Source: Seohaeicola zhoushanensis
GTDB lineage: Bacteria > Pseudomonadota > Alphaproteobacteria > Rhodobacterales > Rhodobacteraceae
Assembly: GCF_014656415.1 (NCBI RefSeq)
Contig: NZ_BNCJ01000002.1
Coordinates: forward strand, 340,213-404,212
DNA length: 64,000 bases
Direction: 5' to 3'
Shown here: in pieces, positions 40,324-48,143 of the stretch
Position numbering within the stretch: the stretch's first letter is position 1
Layout: each line of letters starts with the position of its first letter
Notes under the pieces: generated by a model
The model's input: only the letters and a program-made list of their open reading frames with translations
Told to the model about the DNA's origin: nothing
Database searches by the model: none
Position numbers and translations under genes: made by a program

Positions 40324-41796
40324 CTATTCCGCCGCCTTCATCTGGAAGCCCTGTTCCAGCATGTCGGCGGGGCGGACCGGGTATTCGCCCGAGAAGCAGG
40401 CGTCGCAATACTGCGGATGCGCGTCGTTGCGGCCCGAGGCCTCGCCCGCGGCGCGGTAGAGGCCGTTCAGGGAGATGAACTTGAGCGAATCGACGCCGAG
40501 GTGGTCGCGCATCTCGTCCTCGCTCATGGTGGCGGCGAGCAGCTTGTCGCGCTGCGGCGTGTCGACGCCGTAGAAGCAGGGCCAGGCGGTCGGCGGCGAG
40601 GCGATGCGGAAGTGCACCTCCTTGGCGCCGGCGTCGAGGATCATTTCCTTGATCTTGCGCGAGGTGGTGCCGCGCACCACCGAGTCGTCGACCAGGATCA
40701 CCCGCTTGCCCTTGATGAGCGCGCGGTTGACGTTGAGCTTGAGGCGCACGCCCATGTTGCGGATCTGCTCGGTCGGCTCGATGAAGGTGCGGCCGACGTA
40801 TTGGTTGCGCACGATGCCCATGCCGTAGGGGATGCCCGATTCATGCGCGAAGCCGATGGCCGCCGGGGTGCCGGAGTCGGGCACCGGGCAGACCAGGTCG
40901 GCCTCGACCGGGGCCTCGCGGGCCAGTTCCACGCCGATCTGGCGGCGGGTTTCGTAGACCGAGCGGCCGCCGATGATCGAATCGGGGCGCGAGAAATAGA
41001 CGTGTTCGAAGATGCAGAAGCGCGGCTTCTGCGGGCGGAAGGGGAAGTGGCTCTCGACCCCGGTCTTCTCGGAGATGACGACCATCTCGCCCGGCGCGAT
41101 CTCGCGGATGAACTCGGCGCCGATGATGTCGAGTGCGCAGGTCTCGGAGGAGAGCACCCAGGCCTCGCCCAGCTTGCCGAGCACCAGCGGGCGCACGCCC
41201 AGCGGGTCGCGCACGCCGATCAGCTTGGTGCGGGTCATGGCGACGACCGAGAAGGCGCCCTCGACCTTGCGCAGTGCCTCTTCGACGCGGTCGGGGATCG
41301 AGCGGCCCATCGAGCGCGCCATCAGGTGGATGATGCATTCGCTGTCGGAGGAGCTCTGGAAGATCGAGCCGCGCTCGATCAGCTCGCGTCGCAGCGCGTT
41401 GGCGTTGGTGATATTGCCGTTATGGGCCAGCGCGACGCCGCCCATCGAGAGCTCGCCGAAGAAGGGCTGCACGTCGCGGATCGCGGTGGCGCCCTTGGAG
41501 CCGGCGGTGGAGTAGCGGACGTGGCCGATGGCGATGGGGCCGGGCAGGGTTTCCATCACGCTCTGCGAGGTGAAGTTGTCGCGCACGTAGCCGAAGCGGC
41601 GGGCCGAGTTGAAACCGTGTTCGGGGTGGTGGACAACGATGCCGCCCGCCTCCTGGCCCCGGTGCTGGAGAGCGTGCAGCCCCAGTGCGACGAAGTTCGC
41701 GGCGTCGGTGACGCCCACGATGCCGAAGATCCCGCATTCTTCCTTCAGCTTGTCGTCGTCGAAGGGATGTGCGGGGGGCATGTGCGGCTGGGACAA
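40324..41796 (-). CDS. purF: Amidophosphoribosyltransferase
   Basis: First step of de novo purine synthesis: PRPP plus glutamine gives phosphoribosylamine. The 490-residue protein has a propeptide ending KEE-C, so mature Cys (C21) becomes the glutaminase nucleophile in CGIFGIVGV. HRGQEAGGI follows in the glutaminase domain, and the PRPP loop is ILVDDSVVRGTTSRKI. The late YCDACFSGEYP motif is also typical. It is followed by a hairpin; upstream on the same strand is cvpA, as in many proteobacteria. Confidence 0.96.
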   Translation of the reverse strand: MSQPHMPPAHPFDDDKLKEECGIFGIVGVTDAANFVALGLHALQHRGQEAGGIVVHHPEHGFNSARRFGYVRDNFTSQSVMETLPGPIAIGHVRYSTAGSKGATAIRDVQPFFGELSMGGVALAHNGNITNANALRRELIERGSIFQSSSDSECIIHLMARSMGRSIPDRVEEALRKVEGAFSVVAMTRTKLIGVRDPLGVRPLVLGKLGEAWVLSSETCALDIIGAEFIREIAPGEMVVISEKTGVESHFPFRPQKPRFCIFEHVYFSRPDSIIGGRSVYETRRQIGVELAREAPVEADLVCPVPDSGTPAAIGFAHESGIPYGMGIVRNQYVGRTFIEPTEQIRNMGVRLKLNVNRALIKGKRVILVDDSVVRGTTSRKIKEMILDAGAKEVHFRIASPPTAWPCFYGVDTPQRDKLLAATMSEDEMRDHLGVDSLKFISLNGLYRAAGEASGRNDAHPQYCDACFSGEYPVRPADMLEQGFQMKAAE

Positions 41797-41932
41797 GGGG
41801 AGGCTCCGGATCCAGTGCGATTCGCGCCCTCACATAATGGCTCGGGACGCTGGTGTCATCAAACTATCACACAATCCTGAACATGACCCCCCCCTCCCTG
41901 CGGGGATCATGCCGGATTGCACGGTTGCGCGG

Positions 41933-42490
41933 CTATTGCTGGCCGCACTTGCCCACGAGGGCTTCGTACTGCTGGGTGATCCAGCCGAGGGCCTGCTCGG
42001 GGTTGCGTTTCTCGATCTCGGCGGTGAACTGCTCGAAGACCTTGGCCGAGCGGCTTTCGTCGACCATCGTGTAGGTCTGGGTGGTGATGACGTTGTCGTA
42101 GACGAAGAAGGCCACGGCCACCAGCAGCACCCCGCGCACCACGCCGAAGAGGAAGCCGAAGCCCTGGTCGATGCCGCCGAGCGCCGAGCGGCGCACGATG
42201 GTCGAGAACAGCGGGGTGAAGAAGGAGGCGACGATCAGGGCGATGGTGAAGACCACGAAGAAGGCGCCGAGGATGCTGAGCTGGCAGCTGTCGGCGATGA
42301 ATTCGCCCACCACCGGGATCTCGCGGATCAGCGGCTCGACCTTGGGAGCGAAGAGGAAGCCTACCACGGCGGCTGCGATCCAGCCGACGATGGCCATCGC
42401 CTCGCGCACGAAGCCGCGGGAGTAGGCCAAAAGCGCCGACATCACGATGACGAGCGCGACGACGCCGTCGATTATGGTGAACCCTTCCAT
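41933..42490 (-). CDS. cvpA: CvpA family membrane protein
   Basis: A 185-residue protein with four hydrophobic segments at the N-terminal two thirds and a polar tail. FTIIDGVVALVIVMSALLAYSRGFVREAM is the CvpA start (D-x-V, GxxRE), followed by STIVRRSALGGIDQGFGFLFGVVRG, the second family motif. CvpA homologues are linked to colicin V production or purine operon membership; the biochemical role is unclear. I take the Met at 42490 (MEGFTIIDG) because the family N-terminus begins there. It sits between radA and purF. Confidence 0.9.
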   Translation of the reverse strand: MEGFTIIDGVVALVIVMSALLAYSRGFVREAMAIVGWIAAAVVGFLFAPKVEPLIREIPVVGEFIADSCQLSILGAFFVVFTIALIVASFFTPLFSTIVRRSALGGIDQGFGFLFGVVRGVLLVAVAFFVYDNVITTQTYTMVDESRSAKVFEQFTAEIEKRNPEQALGWITQQYEALVGKCGQQ

Positions 42491-42527
42491 GACTCTGCCT
42501 GCCTCTTCTTTCGGTTTTTGGCGCAGA

Positions 42528-43892
42528 TTATCCCGCGCCGAAGACTTCGCCAACAAATCCTGTCAAATCTGTGGCCCGCGTCAGGGACAAGCCGGCATCT
42601 GTGCCGGATTTGCCACCCGAAGGCAGGATGGCCGAGCTAAAACCAAGTTTCTGCGCCTCTTTCAACCGGTTTTCCGTCTGGGTGGCGGGGCGCAGCGCAC
42701 CCGAGAGGCTGATTTCCCCGAAGACCACCGTGTCGGCGGGCAGGGCGGCGTCCTCGCGGGCGCTGAGCAGGGCGGCGGCGACGGCGAGGTCGGCGGCGGG
42801 TTCCGAGATCTTCAGCCCGCCGGCGATGTTGAGGTAGACGTCGAGCCCGGCGAAGGGGATGCCGCAGCGCGCTTCGAGCACCGCGAGAATCATCGCGAGC
42901 CGCCCGCCGTCCCAGCCGACCACCGTGCGCCGGGCCTGGGCATGGGGCGATGGGGCGACGAGGGCCTGCACCTCGACCAGCACAGGCCGCGTGCCCTCGA
43001 TCCCGGCGAAGACGACCGAGCCGGGCGAAGGCGCGCCGCGTTCGGAGAGGAACAGCGCCGAGGGGTTGATGACCTCGGACAGGCCCGAGCCGGTCATCTC
43101 GAAGACACCGATCTCGTCGGCGGGGCCGAAGCGGTTCTTGACCGCGCGCAGGATGCGGAACTGGTGGCCGCGCTCGCCCTCGAAGTAGAGCACGGTGTCG
43201 ACCATGTGCTCGATCACGCGGGGGCCGGCGATCTGGCCTTCCTTGGTGACATGGCCGACCAGCACGACCGAGCAGCCGCGCCGCTTGGCGAAGGTGGTCA
43301 GCTCGTGCGAGGCGGCGCGGACCTGGGAGACCGAGCCGGGGGCGCTCTCGACATTGTCCGACCACATGGTCTGGATCGAATCGACGATGACGAGGCCGGG
43401 TCGTTCGACGTCGAGCGTGGTCAGGATGTCGCGCAGGTTGGTCTCGGCGGCGAGCATCACCGGCGCCTCGGCCAGGCCGAGCCGCTGGGCGCGCATCCGC
43501 ACCTGGGCCGAGGCCTCTTCGCCCGAGACGTAGAGCGTTTTCAGCCCGCTGGCGGCGAATTTGGCGGCGGCCTGCAGCAGCAGGGTCGACTTGCCGATGC
43601 CGGGGTCGCCGCCGACCAGGATGGCCGAGGACTCGACGAGGCCGCCGCCCAGAACGCGGTCGAGTTCACCGAGGCCCGATTGGGTGCGGGGCGGCGGCGT
43701 CTCGCGCGTGGCCAGGGTGGTCAGCTCGACGGTGCGGCCCTTGCGGGCGCCCAGAGAGGTGGCCGCGGGGCCGGCCGAGAGCGGCGCCTCCTCGGCAATG
43801 GTGTTCCACTCGCCACAGGCGTCGCAGCGCCCCGACCACTTCGGATAGGACGCCCCGCAGGCGGTGCAGGTATAGGAATTCGGCTTGGCCAT
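42528..43892 (-). CDS. radA: DNA repair protein RadA
   Basis: A RecA-like branch-migration protein of 454 residues. The zinc finger has C9, C12, C23 and C26 (CTACGASYPKW ... CDACGEW). The ATPase has Walker A GGDPGIGKST near residue 94 and the RadA-specific KNRFGPADEIG motif. A Lon-like C-terminal domain follows (PSPHAQARRTVVGWDGGRLAMILAVLEARCG). cvpA is 37 bases downstream on the same strand. Confidence 0.96.
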   Translation of the reverse strand: MAKPNSYTCTACGASYPKWSGRCDACGEWNTIAEEAPLSAGPAATSLGARKGRTVELTTLATRETPPPRTQSGLGELDRVLGGGLVESSAILVGGDPGIGKSTLLLQAAAKFAASGLKTLYVSGEEASAQVRMRAQRLGLAEAPVMLAAETNLRDILTTLDVERPGLVIVDSIQTMWSDNVESAPGSVSQVRAASHELTTFAKRRGCSVVLVGHVTKEGQIAGPRVIEHMVDTVLYFEGERGHQFRILRAVKNRFGPADEIGVFEMTGSGLSEVINPSALFLSERGAPSPGSVVFAGIEGTRPVLVEVQALVAPSPHAQARRTVVGWDGGRLAMILAVLEARCGIPFAGLDVYLNIAGGLKISEPAADLAVAAALLSAREDAALPADTVVFGEISLSGALRPATQTENRLKEAQKLGFSSAILPSGGKSGTDAGLSLTRATDLTGFVGEVFGAG

Positions 43893-43910
43893 GCGCGCGT
43901 TTGTGACGTC

Positions 43911-44339
43911 TCAGCGGCGCGCGGTCAAATGGCTAATCGAGATCGAGGCCAGAACCGCCGCCGAGAACAGGTAGAGGCCCCAGGCCACCTCGATCCGGGC
44001 CAGTCCGATGCCCTTGGCGATCACCACGTAGAGCGCGATCAGGAAGACGTCGGCCATGGCGAGCTTGCCGAGGATCTCCAGCACCGGCAGCACCTTGCGG
44101 CGCATCAGGCCGAAGTGGATGAGGGCGAGGCCGATGGTCTTCATGTACGGCGCGAAGACGGCCAGGAAGGTCACCAGCAGGGCCAGCGCCACGTCGGTTT
44201 CCCAGAGGGATTGCAGGCCGGAGATGACCGAGACCTCCTCGGTGCCGAAGAGCGGCAGGTCAATGCCGGCGCGCAGCAGCGGCGCGAACCAGGCGACGGG
44301 GAAGACGACCAGCAGGGCGAGATTGGCGAATTTCAGCAT
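43911..44339 (-). CDS. Small PqiA-like inner-membrane protein
   Basis: A 142-residue protein with four predicted membrane helices and no soluble domain. The helices GLQSLWETDVALALLVTFLAVFAPYMKTIGLAL and GKLAMADVFLIALYVVIAKG match one half of paraquat-inducible protein A (PqiA), whose full-length form has two such repeats. PqiA works with MCE proteins in lipid transport between membranes. It is transcribed downstream of mlaF-mlaE, so a lipid-transport link is reasonable but inferred. The ATG at 44339 gives the first helix; the in-frame Met at 44396 adds 19 residues of Pro-rich sequence with no support. Confidence 0.75.
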   Translation of the reverse strand: MLKFANLALLVVFPVAWFAPLLRAGIDLPLFGTEEVSVISGLQSLWETDVALALLVTFLAVFAPYMKTIGLALIHFGLMRRKVLPVLEILGKLAMADVFLIALYVVIAKGIGLARIEVAWGLYLFSAAVLASISISHLTARR

Positions 44340-44411
44340 GTCGGTCCCGGCTGGTGGCGCAGGGATGGAGGTAATGGCGGGGCGGGGGCGGCGCAAGACT
44401 TGGGCGCGAGT

Positions 44412-44459
44412 CGTTTTCCGGCGCGGAAAAACGCCAAAAATCCTGCGAGGATTTATGGC
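44412..44459 (+). repeat. Double-hairpin element (GTTTTCC/AATCC), copy Y
   Basis: First hairpin: CGTTTTCC (44412-44419) and GGAAAAACG (44425-44433, one bulged A). Second hairpin: GCCAAAAATCCT (44433-44444) and AGGATTTATGGC (44448-44459), 11 of 12 pairs. It has the same orientation and design as copies X (18487-18538) and Z (44485-44530), and it is less perfect than both. Confidence 0.75.
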
Positions 44460-44484
44460 CTGGCGGAACGGTTGGGGAAGGGGG

Positions 44485-44530
44485 CGTTTTCCGCGCCGGA
44501 AAACGGACGAATTCCTCGCAGGAATTCGTC
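44485..44530 (+). repeat. Double-hairpin element (GTTTTCC/AATTCC), copy Z
   Basis: First hairpin: CGTTTTCC-gcgcc-GGAAAACG (44485-44505). Second hairpin: GACGAATTCCT-cgc-AGGAATTCGTC (44506-44530), a perfect 11-bp stem. It lies 25 bases from copy Y in the same orientation and its last bases overlap the mlaF stop codon. Confidence 0.8.
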
Positions 44531-45278
44531 AGCGCACCGCCGCGATCGGGCCTTCGGCGCGGCCGTGGATGAACTGGTCGAGGTAGGGGTCGCCGGAATT
44601 GTCCATCTCGGACACGGGTCCGGTCCACTTGATGACGCCGTCATGCAGCATGGCGACATTGTCGGCGATGGCGCGCACCGAGGTCATGTCGTGGGTGATG
44701 GTCATGGCGGTCGCGCCCATCTCGGTCACGATCTCGCGGATCAGGTCGTTGATGACGCCGGCCATGATCGGGTCGAGGCCGGTGGTCGGCTCGTCGAAGA
44801 AGATGATCTCGGGGTCGGCGGCGATGGCGCGGGCAAGGCCGACGCGCTTCTGCATCCCGCCCGAAAGCTCGGCCGGGAAGAGATCGGCCACATCCGCCGT
44901 CAGGCCGACGCGGCGCAGCTTGTCGATGGCGATCTCCCTGGCCTCGGCGGCGGGGCGCTTCAGCGCGCCGCGCAGCAGGCGGAAGGCGACGTTCTGCCAG
45001 ACCGGCAGCGAATCGAACAGCGCACCGCCCTGGAACAGCATCCCGAAGCGGGCGAGGAAGGCGTCGCGGTCGGCGGCATTGGCGGCGTCCTGGCCGTCGA
45101 CCAGGATGGTTCCGCTGTCGGGCGCGATCAGGCCGAGCACGCATTTCAGCGTCACCGACTTGCCGGTGCCCGAGCCGCCGATGATCACCATCGAGGTGCC
45201 CTTGGGCACGTTCAGGGTCAACCCGCGCAGCACCTTCTTGGAGCCGAAGGCCTTGGTGACGTTCTCGAACCGGATCAT
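44529..45278 (-). CDS. mlaF: ABC transporter ATP-binding protein MlaF
   Basis: A 249-residue ATPase of the Mla phospholipid transporter, which keeps outer-membrane lipid asymmetry. Walker A GGSGTGKS (34-41), Q-loop LFQGGALFDSL (the MlaF-type form), signature LSGGMQKRVGLARAI and Walker B IIFFDEPTTGLDPI are in order. It overlaps mlaE by 4 bases (ATGA). The next gene on the strand is the PqiA-like protein, behind two double-hairpin repeats. Confidence 0.93.
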   Translation of the reverse strand: MIRFENVTKAFGSKKVLRGLTLNVPKGTSMVIIGGSGTGKSVTLKCVLGLIAPDSGTILVDGQDAANAADRDAFLARFGMLFQGGALFDSLPVWQNVAFRLLRGALKRPAAEAREIAIDKLRRVGLTADVADLFPAELSGGMQKRVGLARAIAADPEIIFFDEPTTGLDPIMAGVINDLIREIVTEMGATAMTITHDMTSVRAIADNVAMLHDGVIKWTGPVSEMDNSGDPYLDQFIHGRAEGPIAAVR

Positions 45279-46060
45279 ACCGAGAAAAACACCCCCGTGA
45301 GCGTGAAGTTGGCGGCCAGGATCAGGATGGCCGCGGCCTCGACGCTGGTCTTGGTGGCGCGGCCCACGCCCTGCGCGCCGCGGTCCGAGTTCATGCCGTA
45401 GAAGCAGCCCATCAGCGCCGCGATGGTGCCGAAGGCCGCGCCTTTGACGAGGCTGGAGATGATGTCGCGGGCCTCGAGGAAATCGACGGTGTTCTGCAGG
45501 TAGGTGGCGGCGTTGAAGTCGAGGTTCTTGACTGCCACGGTATAGCCGCCGGCGATGCCGATCACGTCGCCCACCGCCACCAGCAGCGGCACGGTGATGA
45601 GCGCGGCGAGAACGCGGGGCACGACGAGGTATTTCATCGGGTGGGTCGAGAGGGTGACCAGCGCGTCGATCTGCTCGGTCACCTTCATGGTGGCGATCTC
45701 GGCGGCGATCGAGGAGGTGACGCGGGCGGCGATCATCAGGCCGACCAGCACCGGGCCAAGCTCGCGCACCATGCCGATGGCGACGATCTGCGGCACCACC
45801 GCCTCGGCGTTGAAGCGGGCGCCGCCGGAATAGATCTGCAGTGCCAGCGCGCCGCCGGTGAAGATCGCGGTGAGGCCGACCACGGGCAGCGAGAGCCAGC
45901 CGATGTTGAGCAGCGCGATGGCCAGTTCCTTGGGGTAGAAGGGCGGGCGGAACAGGTGGCTGAAGGTCTGCACGGTGAACAGCGAGATCCGCCCGAGCAT
46001 CGCCATCGCCTGCAGCGTCATCGCGCCGATCAGCGCCAGCGGCGAGAGCAGGCGGCCCAT
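45275..46060 (-). CDS. mlaE: ABC transporter permease MlaE
   Basis: The 261-residue membrane subunit of the Mla transporter, with about five helices. The family pattern RPPFYPKELAIALLNIGW, then GALALQIYSG, ELGPVLVGLMIAARVTSSIAAEIATMKVTEQIDAL and the C-terminal GRATKTSVEAAAILILAANF is clear. The ATG at 46060 overlaps the alr stop (ATGA) and the stop overlaps mlaF, so the three are coupled. A longer frame running back into alr in another phase is a shadow. MlaD, MlaC and MlaB are not in this window. Confidence 0.92.
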   Translation of the reverse strand: MGRLLSPLALIGAMTLQAMAMLGRISLFTVQTFSHLFRPPFYPKELAIALLNIGWLSLPVVGLTAIFTGGALALQIYSGGARFNAEAVVPQIVAIGMVRELGPVLVGLMIAARVTSSIAAEIATMKVTEQIDALVTLSTHPMKYLVVPRVLAALITVPLLVAVGDVIGIAGGYTVAVKNLDFNAATYLQNTVDFLEARDIISSLVKGAAFGTIAALMGCFYGMNSDRGAQGVGRATKTSVEAAAILILAANFTLTGVFFSV

Positions 46061-47091
46061 CAGACGTAGGCCCGCGAGTAGCGGCGGCCGAGGCTGGTCA
46101 GGATCTCGTAGCCGATGGTACCGGCGGCAGTCGCCAGGCGGTCGACGCCCTGGTGGGGGCCGAGCATGGTCAGGTAGGCGGGATCCTCGGGCAGGTCGGT
46201 CACGTCGACGGTGATGAGGTCCATCGAGACGCGGCCCACAGCGGGGCAGGGGATGGCGCCATGGTAGAGGCGCAGCTTGCCGCCGAGCGCGCGCGGCAGG
46301 CCGTCGGCATAGCCGGCGGCGATGGTGGCGATCCGCGAGGGCCGGGCGGCGGTCCAGATGTTGCCGTAGCCCACCGTCTCGCCGGGGGCGATGGTGCGCA
46401 GCTGGATCACCGGGATGTCGAGCCGCACCACGCTGCGCGATTCGGCGAAGGGCTGGCCGCCGTAGAGGCCGATTCCGGGGCGGGTCAGGTCGAAATGGTA
46501 GTCGGGCCCGAGCAGGATGCCGCCGGTCGCCGAGAGCGAGCGCGGCACGTCCAGCCCCTCGGTCATGTCGCGGAAGTTCTGCAGCTGGTGCGGGTTCATC
46601 GGGTGCTCGGGCTCGTCCGCGCAGGCCAGGTGCGACATCAGCAGCACCGGGTTGCGGGTCATCGCCAGGTCGCGCACCGCGGCCCATTCGCCGGGTTCGA
46701 GGCCGAGCCGGCTCATGCCGGTGTCGAGCTGGATGCCGAAGGGCCGGTTGGGCAGCGCCTCGATCTGGCGCAGCATCTGGTCGACCGAGTTCAGCATCGG
46801 CACCAGGTCGTGGTCGCGGATCAGGGCGGTGTCGCCCTCCATATGGCCCGAGAGGATGCCGATCATCGGCCCCTTGCCGATGGCCTCGCGCACCGCCGCG
46901 CCCTCTTCGGCGACGGCGACGAAGAAGCGCCGCGCCCCAGCCTCGGCCAGCGCGCGCGCGACACGGCCCGATCCCAGGCCATAGGCGTCGGCCTTGACGA
47001 CGGCCGCCGTCTCGCCCGCGCTCAGCTGGGCGAGGGCTTTCCAGTTGGCGGCAAGCGCGCCGAGGTCGATGGTGAGATGTCCGCTGCTCAT
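46060..47091 (-). CDS. alr: Alanine racemase
   Basis: Supplies D-alanine for peptidoglycan. The 343-residue protein has the PLP lysine K33 in [12 protein letters not shown], and the C-terminal part has [12 protein letters not shown] and [14 protein letters not shown], which hold the catalytic Tyr region and the conserved MDL(I/T)xxD motif. It is somewhat shorter than typical Alr (about 355-370). It overlaps mlaE by 4 bases, placing a wall-precursor enzyme in one unit with lipid-transport genes. Confidence 0.94.
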   Translation of the reverse strand: MSSGHLTIDLGALAANWKALAQLSAGETAAVVKADAYGLGSGRVARALAEAGARRFFVAVAEEGAAVREAIGKGPMIGILSGHMEGDTALIRDHDLVPMLNSVDQMLRQIEALPNRPFGIQLDTGMSRLGLEPGEWAAVRDLAMTRNPVLLMSHLACADEPEHPMNPHQLQNFRDMTEGLDVPRSLSATGGILLGPDYHFDLTRPGIGLYGGQPFAESRSVVRLDIPVIQLRTIAPGETVGYGNIWTAARPSRIATIAAGYADGLPRALGGKLRLYHGAIPCPAVGRVSMDLITVDVTDLPEDPAYLTMLGPHQGVDRLATAAGTIGYEILTSLGRRYSRAYV

Positions 47092-47198
47092 GGGCCCCGT
47101 TCATGACATCCGGGCGCGGCGCGTCAAGGGGGAAAGGCGGCGGCGGGCGCGGCATTCCGCCCGGAAACGGGGCGGTTGCGCCCCCGGAGATGGCGCAT

Positions 47199-47258
47199 GG
47201 GGGCGCTGCCCCCGCCGCCTTCGGCGGCTCCCCCGGAGATATTTATGAAGAAGAGAAG
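47199..47258 (+). repeat. CCCCCGGAG-RTATTT dispersed element, copy C
   Basis: GGGGGC-gct-GCCCCC (47199-47213), then GCCGCC-tt-GGCGGC, then CCCCCGGAGATATTTATG and AAGAGAAG. A partial duplicate of the CCCCCGGAGAT motif lies just before it (47181-47191). It is between alr and the DUF1194 gene, in the opposite orientation to both genes. Confidence 0.8.
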
Positions 47259-47279
47259 CCGGGGCGCGGCGCGTGGGGG

Positions 47280-48074
47280 TCAGGGTTCGCTGAAGTAGAT
47301 CTGGTTGCGCTGCCACAGCTTCTCGCCGACGAGGCAGTCGTAGCCGGCGGCCGGGACCAGCCGTTCGGGCGGGGCGGCGGGGGCGGTGCCTGCGATCTCG
47401 AGCACCAGCTTGCGGCGCACCGCATCGGCGAACTGGTCCCAGGTCTCGACCGGAACGACGAAGGCGCCGGGGCCGCCGATCACGCAGTCGCGGTAGTAGG
47501 CGTCGAGATCCTCGATGCCCCAGCGGGCGGAGAAATCGTCCTGGGTCATCAGCGGCAGGCCGTTGACGGTGATGCCGCGCGAGACCACCTCGTCGCGGGC
47601 CGCCAGCACCGGGCGGCCCATGTTGTTGGGCCCGTCGCCCGAGACGTCGATCACCCGGCGCAGCCCGTCGAAGCGGTTGGTCTCGAAACTGTCGGCGGCG
47701 TAGATCAGCGCCTCGGAGATCGAGGTGCGGCGCATCCCTTCCAGGAAGAAGCCGGAGAGCGTCTCGGCCACCTCCTGCGCCTGGTCGCGGGTCTCGATCA
47801 GGGTCCAGGGTACGATCACGGTCTGGGAATGGCTGCCGGCCCATTCGACGTAGGTCAGGGCGATGCGGCCGATCATGCCGCCGCCGATGGCGCCGAAGAC
47901 CTCCTCGCTGCCGAGCGCGGCGGCATAGCCGCGGCGCTGGATCTCGAGTTCGGCGGGGCTCATCGAGCGGGAGACATCGACGGCGAGGACCAGTTCGATG
48001 TCGACCTCGACCCGCTCCTGCGCCGCCGCCGGGAGGGCGGCCAGGGGCAGGCAGAGGGCGAGGGCGCGCAGCAT
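47280..48074 (-). CDS. DUF1194 (von Willebrand factor A-like) secreted protein
   Basis: A 264-residue exported protein: signal peptide LALCLPLAALPAAA-QE, then a VWA-like domain beginning IELVLAVDVSRSMS, with the metal-site DxSxS (VDVSRSMS). TYVEWAGSH, RRTSISEALIYAA and VIDVSGDGPNN are DUF1194 hallmarks. The family is found widely in alphaproteobacteria with unknown function; VWA domains usually bind protein partners. I take the ATG at 48074, 12 codons inside the longest frame, because it starts directly at a normal signal peptide. The CCCCCGGAG repeat lies beyond its 3' end. Confidence 0.85.
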   Translation of the reverse strand: MLRALALCLPLAALPAAAQERVEVDIELVLAVDVSRSMSPAELEIQRRGYAAALGSEEVFGAIGGGMIGRIALTYVEWAGSHSQTVIVPWTLIETRDQAQEVAETLSGFFLEGMRRTSISEALIYAADSFETNRFDGLRRVIDVSGDGPNNMGRPVLAARDEVVSRGITVNGLPLMTQDDFSARWGIEDLDAYYRDCVIGGPGAFVVPVETWDQFADAVRRKLVLEIAGTAPAAPPERLVPAAGYDCLVGEKLWQRNQIYFSEP

Positions 48075-48143
48075 GGCGCCATTGCGCCAGAGCCTGCGGC
48101 GCCTGTCCACTCACGAAATCGTAGGCGGCGGCCGGGCGCCCGG

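Noticed and set aside
45275-47155. 626-codon minus-strand frame ending in MlaE
   Set aside because: The first part overlaps alr in another phase and reads as Arg/Pro-rich noise; MlaE starts at 46060.
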